This document shows, in pieces, positions 10,691 to 22,700 of a DNA stretch of 62,500 bases (positions are counted from its first letter, which is position 1; every line of letters begins with the position of its first letter). Made by a program: the position numbers and the translations under genes. This stretch comes from Prorocentrum cordatum (lineage: Eukaryota; Sar; Dinophyceae; Prorocentrales; Prorocentraceae). Location of the stretch: NCBI GenBank assembly GCA_963575745.1, contig CAUYUJ010015283.1, positions 459,910-522,409 of the forward strand, given 5' to 3'. A model generated the notes under the pieces. The model was given only the letters and a program-made list of their open reading frames with translations, had not been told where the DNA came from and did not search any database.

Positions 10691-11128
10691 CATGGATGAG
10701 GACGGATGATGGGCAGGCGGAGAGGTGAAGGAGGAGGCGGAGAAGTTGCCGGAGTTGGAGGAGTAGGAGGAGGAGGCATAGGAATGAAGAGGATGAGAGA
10801 AAGTACGGCGTCGAGGAGGAGATTGAGGATGTTGATGATGATGATGTTGATGGTGGTGGTGGTGATCATGATGATGCTGATGATGATCATGCTCATGATG
10901 ATGTGATTGATGATGATGACGATTTGATGGTGATGCTGATGATGCTAATGATGATGGCGATAATGACGATGAGGATGATGACGATGCGGATAATTAGCAC
11001 GATTAGGATGATGGTGATGATGTTGAGGAGGAGAAAGACGACGATGATGATACTGATGAAGATCACGATGATAATGATGATGCTGATGCTGATGCTGATG
11101 ATGATGATGCTGATGCTGATGCTGATGC

Positions 11129-11163
<35 letters not shown>

Positions 11164-11309
11164 GTGACGACGGCGATGACGCGAAGACAGCGATCGCGAC
11201 GACGACGACGACCCTGACGACGACGACGACGATGACGGCGACGACGATGATGATGATTCTGATTATGATTATGATTATGATTATGATTATGATTATGATG
11301 ATTATGATG

Positions 11310-11348
<39 letters not shown>

Positions 11349-11450
11349 CTGATGCTGATGCTGATGCTGATGATGATTATGCTGATGGTCATGATGATGC
11401 TGCTGCTGCTGAGGATGATGACGCTGATGGTGATGCTGATGTTGCTGCTG
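10691..11450. repeat. (GAT)n / (GCT GAT)n array
   Basis: Several hundred bases are dominated by GAT and GCTGAT units with GGA patches at the left edge. The M/D- and I/S-rich frames are microsatellite artefacts. Confidence 0.95.
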
Positions 11451-11705
11451 CTGAGAAGGAGGAGGAGCAGGCGGAGTTCAATGAGGAGGAGGAGGAGGAG
11501 GAGGAGGAGGAAAGGGAGGATGTGGATGAGGGAAATTAGTCGGAGGATGAACAGGAGGAGCGGCTGGAGGAGGACGAGGAGGACGAGCTTCATGAGGAGG
11601 AGGAAGGAGATGAATATTAGGAGGACGACGAGTAGGAGCAGAAGGACGACGAGCAGCAGGAGAAGGAGGAGGAGGAGGAGGAGGAGGAGAAGGACCAGCG
11701 TAGAC
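11451..11705. repeat. GGA-rich purine tract
   Basis: Imperfect GGA/GAC repeats continue from the GAT array on the same strand. Confidence 0.9.
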
Positions 11706-12184
11706 CAGAGATGCACAGCCGATGCTGCAATACACCCCCCCGTCCCAAGCACCCTCACCTCATACGCCCTACACGTCTTACCTTTCACTGCACGAAGCGC
11801 CCCCTCCCTGATAATGACCAGCACTGTTGGGCCTGCCATGGGGGCGAGGTCCCCGCTTTGGACAAGAGATGTCTTGTTGTTTACTGGCGCGTCACCAGGG
11901 AAGCGAGAGGTGATGCTTCATGGCCATGGGTGTTAACGAGGTGTCCAGCAATATCCCCCTTGGAAAGAAGGACCGTCTTCCCATCCGTGTAACGGCTGCA
12001 CAAACTTACAATTGTGGCCATGAGCTTCGCAGAAGTCTCAGGCGACAGCTTCATTTTGAAGTCGAGCCGCCATGGGTCCGTGCAGCGCTACGTGCGTTGA
12101 AGTTTCGTGTGTCCAGATTTATTGACGTCCCAGGCGAGAACTCCGTTTTGAAAAGAGTAAGTCGACCTTAATCCTGCTAAGCCT
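11706..12184. other. No gene seen
   Basis: Unique-looking sequence. Its right part (12000-12170) carries two weak copies of the tandem unit that follows, for example gcgagaactccgttttgaaaa. Confidence 0.4.
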
Positions 12185-12545
12185 TGCATGAAAAGAGCGA
12201 ATGCGCGCGGCGCTGAGGCGAGAGCCGATGTTGAAAACAACAAGCGCTCAATCCTTGACGTACGCTCGCTGCGCTAAGTCGAGAGCCCCACTTCGAAAAG
12301 GAGTGGCCCTCTGTCCTAACTTCTAGAGCGAGTGTGCGCGGCGACAAGGCGGGAACACCATGTTGAAAGCCACCCCTTCATTCCTGCAGGTGTTGCAAAC
12401 TTGTAAGACGAATGTTCGCGGCGGTGAGGCGAGAGCCACATCTTGAAGGCGCCCCCCGCCATCCGTGAAACAGGTGCGAATGTTTCAGACGAGCGCGCGC
12501 GGCGCTAAGGTGAGATCCACATTTTGAAACTATCCCAACTCCATC
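12185..12545 (+). repeat. Degenerate tandem repeat, period 68-82
   Basis: Five diverged units each contain a core like gcgcggcgctaaggcgagag followed by ccacattttgaaa. They start near 12190, 12258, 12327, 12409 and 12488. They share no common reading frame. Confidence 0.7.
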
Positions 12546-12929
12546 CGTGAAATTGTTGCAAGTTTCAAGCTTCAGGGTAGGAGGGCTCAGACCAAACGCC
12601 CGACCCGCCCTGCCGATCTGTCTGGGGGTGCGACAGGGAGGAGTCGGCGGGCTTCTTCAGAGCCTCGCAGACTGCCGACGTGCCCGCTGCCCCCTCAATC
12701 TTGTTCGCAACGGCGGGGTGCGACGGTAAGGAAGAGGGATGGAGGAGGAGAAGGAGCAGGAGTAGGAGGAGGTGGAGTAGGAGCAGGAGTTGAGGTGGAG
12801 GAGCTGCAGGCGACGAGCGCTGGACAAGGAGGCTGGCATAGACGACCGGACCCGCATAGCCGACCTGAGGACTGCCCCAGCTGCTCCCGATTGTTTGCGA
12901 CGATGCAGTGCGGGTTGGGGGTTGTCTTG
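12546..12929. other. No gene; short GGA patch
   Basis: GC-rich sequence with a GGA/GTA purine patch at 12730-12805. Nothing coding is recognised. Confidence 0.4.
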
Positions 12930-13330
12930 GTCCTCCTCTTGCTCGTTCCTCCCTTTCCCCGCCTCCTCCTTCCCCCTCTTTTCTTTCTTCACCTTCTCTC
13001 CCTCCCGCTCCTCAACTTCTTCTCATCTTGCTCCCCTCATCTTTGCGCTCCAATTTCCTCCTCGTGCTCCTTCCCATCCACCTCGTGATGCCGGAGCTGC
13101 TTCTGCTCCTCTTCCAACTTTTCTCAGTTTTCCCTCGTCCCTCCAGTTTGCTAGCTCCTTCTCTTTCCTCATGCCTCCTTCTTCCCTCACCCTCCGTGTT
13201 GTCTCTGTCCTGTTCACGCTTCTCATTCCCAACCATCCTGTGGTGTTGGGTCCTCGTTTTGAAGAGACGGTGCCCCGCGTTCCTCTCCTTCCTCCTCCCC
13301 CTCCTCCCCCTCCTTGCCTCTGCTCTCGGC
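12930..13330. repeat. Pyrimidine-rich (CTC/CCT) tract
   Basis: Imperfect CCT/CTT repeats for about 400 bases, running directly into the 77-bp minisatellite. Confidence 0.85.
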
Positions 13331-13354
13331 ACACCTCTCACGCGTTTCGTAGCC

Positions 13355-14340
13355 CCATAGGGAGCTCCACCGAAGGCCCCAGTGGGGGTGTTCGCATGCG
13401 GTTCCCCCACCCAGGGCAGCGTTTCGTGGCCCCATAGGGAGCTCCACCGAAGGCCCCAGTGGGGGTGTTCGCATGCGGTTCCCCCACCCAGGGCAGCGTT
13501 TCGTAGCCCCATAGGGAGCTCCACCGAAGGCCCCAGTGGGGGTGTTCGCATGCGGTTCCCCCACCCAGGGCAGCGTTTCGTGGCCCCATAGGGAGCTCCA
13601 CCGAAGGCCCCAGTGGGGGTGTTCACATGCGGTTGCGTTTCCCCCACCCACCCCCAGCGTTTTTCGTAGCCCCATAGGGAGCTCCACCGAAGGCCCCAGT
13701 GGGGGTGTCCACATGCGGTTCCCCCACCCAGGGCAGCGTTTCGTGGCCCCATAGGGAGCTCCACCGAAGGCCCCAGTGGGGGTGTCCACATGCGGTTCCC
13801 CCACCCAGGGCAGCGTTTCGTGGCCCCATAGGGAGCTCCACCGAAGGCCCCAGTGGGGGTGTCCACATGCGGTTCCCCCACCCAGGGCAGCGTTTCGTAG
13901 CCCCATAGGGAGCTCCACCGAAGGCCCCAGTGGGGGTGTCCACATGCGGTTCCCCCACCCAGGGCAGCGTTTCGTAGCCCCAGAGGGAGCTCCACCGAAG
14001 GCCCCAGTGGGGGTGTCCACATGCGGTTCCCCCACCCAGGGCAGCGTTTCGTAGCCCCATAGGGAGCTCCACCGAAGGCCCCAGTGGGGGTGTCCACATG
14101 CGGTTCCCCCACCCAGGGCAGCGTTTCGTAGCCCCATAGGGAGCTCCACCGAAGGCCCCAGTGGGGGTGCCCGCATGCGGTTCCCCCACCCAGGGCACCC
14201 AGGGCACATGGCCCCACAGGGAGCTCCACCGAAGGCCCCAGTGGGGCTGCCTGCATGCGGTTCCCCCACCCAGGGCAGCGTTTCGTAGCCCCATAGGGAG
14301 CTCCACCGAAGGCCCCAGTGGGGGTGTTCGCATGCGTCTC
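13355..14340 (+). repeat. 77-bp minisatellite, about 13 units
   Basis: The unit starts ggagctccaccgaaggcccc and contains gcatgcggttcccccaccc and a cagcgtttcgt(a/g)gcccc boundary. Most units differ by a few substitutions (ttcgcatg or tccacatg). One has a short insertion (about 13625-13665) and one a duplicated cagggcacc word (about 14190). Because 77 is not a multiple of three, a stop-free unit opens all three minus frames. The resulting 236-500-residue frames are therefore not evidence of a protein. Confidence 0.97.
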
Positions 14341-14884
14341 CACTACCCAGAGGTAGCGCCGCCGAAAACGATATTCACACTTGCGGTATTCACAGTTGCA
14401 TATGGTTGGGTCCTTCGCCAGGCTAATTCTTTTTTCCGTCTCCCTGACCGTGCTTCCTTCTTCCTGTTCTTGGAGGGCTGCGGCTGCGAATGGGCCACTG
14501 TCTTTGAGCCGCAAGTCGCGCCCAGTATATGGTCACAAGCGTGGCTCGCCATACGCACGGTGCAGCCATACGCACGGCGCAGCCATGCTGGAGATATGCA
14601 AGATAAGGAGGATGAGAAGGAGGAGGAGGAGTAGGATTTCACTAGAAAGCGCGAACGACAGTTACCAGGATAGGGTTCCGTCAGGGGAGTTTGGTGATCC
14701 ACACGGGGATCCTGCAGGCCGATCCGTCCACGCTGTTCCTGGGTGCTGGCTGCTCGTCCTGAGGCGGCTCGGATGAAATACATCAAATTTGAAACGATCA
14801 TCGTCAAACATTGCCAGGACGACAATCAAAATGATTCGGGTGCAACTTGCCGGGCCCGCCGGTCTTACCAGGGAGCGGCGCTAG
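14341..14884. other. No gene seen
   Basis: Mostly unique sequence with a short GGA patch at 14605-14632 and a tandem catacgcacggygcagc word at 14548-14583. Confidence 0.4.
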
Positions 14885-15180
14885 GCCCGGAGGAGCAAGA
14901 GGAGTCAGGAGGAAGCAGGAGGAACAGGAGGGGGAGGGGGAGGAGGGGGACGACGAAGAGTGGAATTGTGAGCGGGAGTGGAAGTCGGAGGATGATGAGG
15001 AGGAGGAGGAGGAGGAGGAGGAGGAGGAGGAGGAGGGTGAGGAGGGGGAGGAGGAGGTGGAAGAGGCGGAGGAGGGGAAAGAGGACGAAGAGGAGGAGGA
15101 GAAGAAGACTAAGGATAAGAATAATAACAATAAGAAGAAGAGGAGGAGGAGGAGGAGGGGGAGGAGGAGGGGGAGTGTGA
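14885..15180. repeat. (GGA)n purine tract
   Basis: Long imperfect GGA/GAA tract on the + strand, giving E- and R-rich or L- and S-rich artefact frames. Confidence 0.95.
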
Positions 15181-15950
15181 GGGCAAGGCGTCGTTGTCGT
15201 CGTCGTCTTTGCCATCGTGCTTCCATGGTTGTGACCGAGACGCCGCTGCAACTCCCAGCTTGTCGACCGGGCGATCCAGACGCAGACCGCACAAGGTGGA
15301 GGCCCTCGAGTTGCACGACTGCGAGGCTGAGGCATATGAGCGGAGCCGCTGCTTGTGTGGTCGGCTGGGATATCGAAAACGAGCGCCATTGCCTCAGCTG
15401 CAGAGACGCTCTGCAGAGCGGGCGCCCGCTACCTGCACGAAGGATGGGAGGCTGGCGAGAGAGATTGTTGGATGAGCAAGACAACCTTCCAGAAAGCTCT
15501 GAAGATTTGCACTGATTGGTTGAATGTTTGAATGCGGATTAGCGCAGTACGCAAAACACCTCTCCACGGCCAAATTGGATCGACAAAGTATGGGATGTTG
15601 AAGAACTATCTAAGTTGGTATCTTTCTGACCACCGATGGTCCGGGAAACTGTTTTCAATCTGCGTGGAGGCCGTTTTTGTAGTGTGTTTTACACGCTGCG
15701 CCAGAGGAGGTTTACGAGACACGGGCCTTCATGTGCACGCTTCGCTTTCGTAATTCTATGGCGATGGCTTCCGATTATTGCTGGGATGTATATGAAGATA
15801 TTTCGTTGCCCGAACCCATGAATCCTATTGCGCGTTCAAAGTGGAGACCCTTTGCAATCTTCGCAGTGCTCCAACGTTTTACACGATCCTGGTTCCCATA
15901 GCAGGTGAACTGAGGAACAGACCTTTCTGTTTAAACCAAGTCGTTTTCAG
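15181..15950. other. No gene seen
   Basis: A short GTC patch at 15188-15208, then unique sequence. No exon with two supported boundaries was found. Confidence 0.4.
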
Positions 15951-16120
15951 GAGCAGCTGCTACCAGCCAGTGGAAACCATCTTCACCTCTGCACCCTGCG
16001 GGAACTCGAAGCGAAAGGGATCGAGTTCCAGAACCTGTTGCTCTGCTTCGACGGCGACCTCTACAGCACCGTCTGGTGTGCTGTGACAGTTCCGGCAAAG
16101 CGCAAGCGGCGCAGCCCGCA
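15951..16120 (+). CDS. Candidate coding exon of unknown gene (weak)
   Basis: After a good acceptor (tcgttttcag|GAG) the frame reads through residues such as TLRELEAKGIEFQNLLLCFD, then GDLYSTVWCAVTVPAK. It has balanced amino-acid use and lacks the low complexity typical of the surrounding false frames. The frame stays open to about 16298, but a basic, less protein-like tail begins near 16095, so a donor probably lies between 16060 and 16120. I do not recognise the family. It could be an exon of an unseen gene, a retrotransposon remnant or chance. The frame has no TPR character, so I do not assign it to the gene at 28.5-54 kb. Confidence 0.25.
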
Positions 16121-16756
16121 ACGGCAGCCTTTGACCAAGGGAGCAATACGTGGCAAAACCATGTTCGTACTGCGGCAGACCCCCCCGACTCGACTAAATC
16201 AGGAGGGGAAACAACACAGACACAATGAATCGTCGATCCCCCAGAAAATATTGAAAATATGGGAAGTGGAGCCAAAGACGAAAATCCCCAAAATATGAAA
16301 ACATATGGGGAATCCTGGGATTAGTGTGTATTTATTTGTGTGTCCCCGGGCCCCCTCACTTGAGCCCACAACTCGAAGCATGCCGCGGTTGGATCTGGAG
16401 GCGCCCACGCGCTTCATCCTTCGTTTCGACTGCTCTTTGGTGCGGCCGTTTCTGGAGCGCAGAAATCAGGCGATCACAAACATGGATCAAGGGGGCGTGG
16501 ATCAGGGCGGGTCCCGTTTCCATGGGAAATCGCGAATTCCCGCCGCCGAGCGAGGCGGCACCGGCCGCATTTTGGGGAGGGCACCTCACCCGATCGATGG
16601 ATTTGGCGACGCGCGCCAAATCCATGGATTGCTAATCCATGTTTGCGCGCCCCCGAAACAAGAGCGGGGTGTGGATTCCAAGTTTTCCATGATGGCTATC
16701 ACAATTGGACGGAGATATTGAGCAGTGCGGAGGATCGGAAAGAGCACCTCGTAGCG
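16121..16756. other. No gene seen
   Basis: Unique sequence. A short palindrome around atttggcgacgcgcgccaaat lies at about 16602. Confidence 0.35.
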
Positions 16757-17128
16757 TAACCCGAGTAAGCGATTAAGGAACCCCCCCCCCTCTCCGGTGA
16801 AAGGATAACGCACCCGGCACCCGGAAGCGTTATCCTGGCACCAGGAGGGGGTACACCAGATCGCACCAGCCTTTCCTTAGCTTTCCTCAGCTTTTCTCAG
16901 CTTTTTCTTTAGCTTTTCTCAGCTTTTCCTTATTCGTATTCGTATTCTTATTCTCATTACAATTCTAATTGGGATGCCACCCGAGGCGGGGCGCTGGAAT
17001 TATTTATTTTCCTTCCATTTGCGCGGTGCTAATAATATCGCTCGGCGAAAACTCCCCAAATAATTATTTAATTACGGCGCGGTGCTAATGATAACGCCGG
17101 GGGGTTCCTTAATTGCTTCTCCGGGTTA
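16757..17128. mobile_element. 372-bp TIR element (MITE-like)
   Basis: The left end taacccgagtaagcgattaa, then ggaacccccc, is the inverted repeat of the right end ggggggttccttaattgctt, then ctccgggtta. The arms are about 33 bases with few mismatches. Inside are a hairpin (ggataacgc...gcgttatcc at 16803-16835), a cagcttttcctta-type pyrimidine repeat and two gcgcggtgctaat words. No coding capacity and no clear target duplication. Confidence 0.65.
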
Positions 17129-18274
17129 GTGGCGCTTCCGAATGGTCGACTGCCTCACTTCTGCTTCACGCCGACAATTTTCGAACCTGCGCCTCGAGTA
17201 TGAAAGAGCTCAAACAGGTGGTGGATACGTGGCATCGGGTGGTCAAGGCTTGCCGGATGCACGTAGAGCCTTCCGACCGCGCGTGGAGCAGCGCGGTGGG
17301 GTGCATCGCGCCTTTGGAGCTTGAGGATGTGTGTTTCGGATTCGTGCATAAGAGTTACGCTTCCAAGCTCTCCGCCAAGAGAGCATGGTATCCAAGCGTT
17401 GGGCTCAGGAAGTGCCGCGACGCATCAGCGCAGCGTGGGCTCAATCCCGCAAGCACCAAACAGTGTTGACAGCAAATTGAGTTCTACTTGACTGAAGTGG
17501 GCTGCCGTCGAACGTTTCACTGTGCATTCAGATCATGCGGAGGGTGCTGTGTTCTCGGGGGCTGAAGAATCGGACGCAAGGGACTACGCGGTGGTCTTCC
17601 GTAGCTGACGGGGCTCAACATATTGCGGAGCAAATGCAAGTTTGACGGTGGGGCTTGTTAGCTTTGGGCAGGGTGTGCTCCTTGGCTGGGCACGTCTCGA
17701 GGTTGGCACATTGGGCACATTGGCACATTGTGCACCGTTCGTCTTGGAATATCTCCGCAATATGGAGGGCGGCCACACAGAAGAACGTTCAAAGTTTGGT
17801 GGTACGAACAACATGTTTCGAACATTTTCGGACTCGATGGTATTCGCTGTCTAAGCACCACGACGTCTGCGATTCATTCCGACCGTGTTGACTGAGCGAA
17901 CGCCTCACCGACACGAAGCAGCGACAGTGGCCGTAGTTTCTATACCACGTGTTGTCGTCTTGCTCCTGCTGCTGGATACCGCGCCCACCTCTTGAAAGCG
18001 GAGTGCCGGACAGAACAGAACCGTCGTCGCCGGTGGAGGCGGCGGAGGAGGTTTCAGGAGGAAGAGGGGAGGACCCCCCGCCCTTCCCATCGGCCAGCGC
18101 CTCGCCCGGTCCGGCCCCAGCGCCTGGAGGATCCTCGCGGACTCCTCGAGCCGGATGGGGAAGGGGGAGCAGACGATGCAGGCCCGGTTGCGCGGCAACT
18201 CGGGGGGGGGGCGGCACAGTGAGCGGCGGCGCGCAGATGTGTTCCCGGCCCAGGGTGCACCCAGGATTTCCAGG
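17129..18274. other. No gene seen
   Basis: A frame at about 17200-17469 has fairly balanced composition but no recognisable domain or splice context. GC-rich non-coding DNA follows. Confidence 0.35.
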
Positions 18275-18325
18275 GAGAGGAGGAGGAGGAAAAGGAGGAG
18301 GAGGAGGAGGAGGAGGAGGAGGCCC
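18275..18325. repeat. (GGA)n microsatellite
   Basis: About 15 GGA units on the + strand. Confidence 0.9.
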
Positions 18326-18510
18326 TCACGGCCTCCAGAGCACCCCACGAGAGGCCTGGAGGGTCCCAAGGGGCTCCAGAATGCCAGACCTGCTGGTTTT
18401 CTCGCTCGCCCGCCCCGATGCGGTTTCGGTGGCTGGGGTCAGCGTCGTCGCGAGTTTTTCGGGCGTTTTCGGTTACTCGTCGACGACTCGACCTTGGGTG
18501 CTGGCTGTAA

Positions 18511-18690
18511 GTCGGGCGTGTCCCTCTACAGGGGGAATCTTCTAAGATAGTCATTTGATAGTCAAGGGACGAATGTTTGTTTTTTTTGGGCTATGTTTGA
18601 ATGTTTGTTCAGTTTCATATCTGTATATATATATATATATATATCTACATAACATCCTCCCAAAACCGCCTGTAGGGGGACACGCCCGAC
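18511..18690. mobile_element. GTCGGGC-TIR element, copy 1
   Basis: Starts gtcgggcgtgtccctctaca and ends tgtagggggacacgcccgac, near-perfect inverted ends of about 22 bases. The centre is AT-rich with an (AT)n run at 18625-18645. It is non-coding. Further copies lie at 18788-18943, 51634-51779 and 52498-52653. Confidence 0.8.
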
Positions 18691-18787
18691 CGAACGCTGG
18701 CTCCAAGGGAGTAGACGATGCAGGCTCGGCTGCACCGCATCCCGGGGGGAGGGAGGGCGAGGCAGGGGGGCGCATCAGAAGCGTCAA

Positions 18788-18943
18788 GTCGGGCCTGTCT
18801 CTCTCCAGGAGGAATGTTCAAAATCAGTCAATCAATAGTCAGGGGGCCAGGGGACGATGTTTGAACATTTTTGTATTTTTTATGTGTTTGACACTGTTTT
18901 TTGTTTCTGCCAAACTCCGCCTGTGTGGGGGGACATGCCCGAC
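18788..18943. mobile_element. GTCGGGC-TIR element, copy 2
   Basis: Starts gtcgggcctgtctctctcca and ends ggggggacatgcccgac. It shares the internal words gttcaaaatcagtcaatcaa and tttgaacatttttgtatttt with the family. Confidence 0.8.
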
Positions 18944-19786
18944 CTAACAGGAGCAGCGGCTGCGCGCCGAAGGGGGTTGGGTGAAGGTGAGAAGGCTGAA
19001 AGGCATCGATGCCTCCACTCTCAACATCGTTTAACCGACCCCCAGCCCCATCTTCATCCCCATCGAGACCCCCACCAAATTACCACCCTTGTTGGGGAGA
19101 CACTCCTCGAAGCCCGAAGGGAACTGCCTAAATCCCCATCTAGGGGAGTACATCGGCCAGTGGGGCCCAGGCCACGCCGCTGGGGATGGGCATCGGTTAA
19201 AGGATGCTGACACTCGTCCTGGAGAGCTCTCGTCGCCATGGCTGTATTCTCCTCGAAGTCCCGGTCAGAGCTCCAGGTCTTCCAGGGTTCGAGCAGATGG
19301 GGTCGGGGGATCGCGCCGCATCGCCGATGCATCGACGATGCGGCTTGATGTGGAGCACGTGCTTCCCCACGCCGACGTCGCCGATGCACCGCCGATGCAT
19401 CGCCGATGTATCGGCGACGCGGCGAGATCCTCCGCTTCCATCTGCTCGGACCCCATCTGTGAGGCCTGTGAGAACGCGCCCTGGGAGAGGTCCAGGGCGT
19501 GGCAGTAATTACGGGTACCTTTCTATCACCCCAGACGGGGCGGCCTTTCCAGGAGGCAGGCGGCTTGTCAGAAGGGCTCGGAGGCGTCTACGAGAGGGCT
19601 TCTTGGGAGGCGGCAGGGCTTTCGAGACGCCCTGGGCCATCTTGCAGAGGAGGGCGAGTTGAGACAACGGCAGCTGGCCTTCGGGGGGCCCCCTCGTCGC
19701 CACGGCTGGACTCGGCTCGGAAAGCTGGCGCGTCTGTGCCCTGGGCGGCGAGTCACCGCCGCCCCCTGCCTTTTTTGGAAGCGCCT
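18944..19786. other. No gene; R4 copies and a cgatgcatcgccgat repeat
   Basis: R4 motif copies lie at 19217-19275 and 19680-19735. At 19318-19425 a short word around gccgatgcatcg is tandemly repeated and self-complementary. No exon is recognised. Confidence 0.45.
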
Positions 19787-22700
19787 ATGTGGCCGAACGT
19801 TGAGGCCAGACCTGCCAAGCTATCGGACCATGTGTTCCCCGAATCGGTTTGGAAAGCCTTCGGGGACGGGGAACACGTGGGCATCTTGACGGTCATCTTG
19901 GCCGTCTGCAGGTCATTTTGACCCTTTCGGGCCTGCTTGGAGGACGTCTTGGAGGGCTCTTGGACCGTCTTGGAGGCCATCTTGAGCGTCTTGGAGACCT
20001 CTTGGGCCGTCTTGGGGGCTTCTAGGGGCCGTGTCTTGGGCCTCTTGGGCGATCTTTGGGGGCCCATTTGGGCGGTCATGGGGCCCTATTGGGGGCCTCT
20101 TGGGCGATCTTGGGGGCCACTAGGGCCGTCTTGAGCCGTCGGAATGCCGAGCAGAAGCAAATCTCCAAATCCTGCAACAACCTACGGAATATCAATGATT
20201 TTGGCCTCTTCGGGCTCTCCTGGAGGACCTCTTGGAGGCCTCTTGGGCTGTCTTGGAGGCCTCTGGGGGGCCTCTTGGGCCGTCTTGGGCCGTCTTGGAA
20301 TCTCTTGGGCCGTCTTGGAGGCCGTCTTGGACCATTTTCATTTTGGGCGGACTTGGAGGCCATCTTGGGCCATCTTCGCGGTTTTTTGAGGATGTCCCGA
20401 GCGAAACGGCAGTTTCTGGCGACGACGGCGGCACGACGGATGCGTTTTGGGGATTTTCCAGGTGGCCGGCGGGACGGGCCGAAGCCCCCAGGGGTAGTTC
20501 TTTTGGGACAAAAAACAAAACCAAATCCGAGAGGGTCCAGCACGTCAGGCACCCCTGCGATGAATCGACAGGGGGCGTCGGATCGAAGACGCCTACGGCG
20601 AATCACCGCCGCCCTCTGCCTTTTTGGAAGCGCCTATGTGGCCGAACGTTGAGGCCAGACCTGCCAAGCTGTCGGACCATGTGCTCCCCGAATCGGTTTG
20701 GACAGCCTTCGGGGAACACGTGGGCATCTTGAAGGTCATCTTGGCCGTCTGGAGGTCATTTTGACCCTTTCGGGCCTTCTTGGGGGACGTCTTGGAGGGC
20801 TCGCGGGCCGTCTTGGAGGCCACCTTGAGCGTGTTCGAGGCCTCTTGGGCCGTCTTGGGGCCCTCTTGGGGGCCTCTTGGGCGATCTTTGGGGGCTCTTG
20901 GGCCGTCTCGGGCCGTCGGAAGGCCGAAACGAAGCAAATGTCAAAATCCTTCAAGAACCATTGGAACATCACTCTTTTTGGCATTTTTTTCTGGCCTTCC
21001 TGGAGGCCCTCTTGGAGGCCTCTTGGGCCGTCTTGGGCCAGCTGCGAGCCGCCTTCGGCAATCTTGGGGGCCTCTTGGCCCGACTGACGCCGTCGGAAGC
21101 CGTTTCGGCGGCCTTTCTGGGCCGACTTGGGGTCCTCTTGGGGTGCTCCAGGGCCGTCTTAGAGGCCATCTTGGGCGTCTTCGAGGCCTCTTGGGCCGTC
21201 TTGGCGTCCTCTTGGGGCCGTCTTTGGGGCCTCTTGGACCGTCATGGGGCCATCTTGGAGGCGTGTTGGGCGATCTTGGGGGCCTCTTGGGCCGTCTTGA
21301 GCCGTCGGAATGCCGAGAAGAGGCAAATCCCCAAAATCCTGCAACAACCTTCGGATAATTAATGATTTTGGCATCGTCGGGCCTTCTTGGAGGAACTCTT
21401 GGAGGCCTCTTGGGCCGCCTTGGAGGCCTCTTGCGGGCCTCTTGGGCCTTCTTAGACCATATTGAGGCCATCTTGGGCCGTCTTGGTGGGCTTCTGGTCC
21501 GTCTGACGCCGTCGGAAGTAGTTTCGGGGGCCCCTATGGGCCGACTTGGGGCCCTCTTGGCCGTCTTGGAGGCAGCATTGGGCGTCTTAAAGGCCTCCTG
21601 TGCCGTCTTGGGGGCCTCTTGGGGCCGTCTTAGAGCCCTCCTGGGCCGTTCTGGGGCCATCTTGGAGGCCTCTTGGGCGATCTTTCGGCGATCTTTGAGG
21701 GCTCTTGGGCCGTCTCGGGCCGTTGGGAGGCCGAAAAGAAGCAAATGTCAGAATCCTTCAAATACCTTAGACACATCCATGTTTTTGGCCTCTTCTGGCC
21801 TTCCTGGATGCCTTCTTGGGGGCCTCCTGGGCCGTCTTGGGCAAGCTTTGAGCCAACTTCGGCCATCTTGGTGGGTTCCTGGCACGTCTGACGCCGTCGG
21901 GAGCCGTCTTGGGGGCCTTTCGGGGCCAACGGGGGACCCTCTTGGGGCGCTTCGGGGCCGTCTCGGAGGCCATCTTGGGCGTCTTGGAGGCCATCTTGGG
22001 CGTGTTGGAGGCCTCTTGGGCCGTCTTGGGGCCCTCTTGAGGCCATCTTGGAGGCCAGGCCGTCATGGGGCCCTATTGGGGGCCTCTTGGGCGATCTTGG
22101 GGGCCTGTTGGGCCGTCTTGAGCCGTCGGAATGCCGAGAAGAAGAAAATCCCCTAATCCTGCAACAACCTACGGAAAATCAATGATTTTGGCCTCTTCGG
22201 GCCCTCCTGGAGGACCTCTTGGAGGCCTCTTGGGCCGTCTTGGAGGCCTCTGCGGGGCCTCTTGGGCCGTCTTGGGCCGTCTTGGACTCTCTTGGGCCAT
22301 CTTGGAGGCCGTCTTGGACCATCTCGGGCGGACTTGGAGGCCATCTTGGACCATCTTGGAGGCCATCGGAGGCCACCGTGGCCATCTTGGACGCCATCTT
22401 GAGCTGTCTTGGAGGATTTTTTGTCGGAACGTTGGGGTCTGGGCAATCCTCCCGGGACCCCGGCGGGACGGGCCGAAGCGCCAGGGGGAGTTCTTGTGGT
22501 GGAAAAAAACCAGAACCAAAACCGAGAGGTCCAGCACGCCAGGCACCCCTGCGATGAATCGACAGGGAGCGGCGGATCGAAGACGCTTGCGGCGAATCAC
22601 CGCCGCCTCCTGCCTTTTTGGAAGCCATCGGACCATGTGTTCCCCGAATCGGTTTGGAAAGCCTTCGGGGATCCTCTTGGGCGATCTTTCAGCGACCTTT

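Noticed and set aside
13012-14514. 500-residue minus-strand frame rich in GGAPYGATKRCPGWG
   Set aside because: It is the 77-bp minisatellite read in cycling frames, continued into a pyrimidine tract. There is no domain, and all three frames are open equally.
17113-17469. 118-residue frame with fairly balanced composition
   Set aside because: It starts beside the TIR element, has no recognisable domain and no acceptor-donor context. Kept only as a possible chance ORF.
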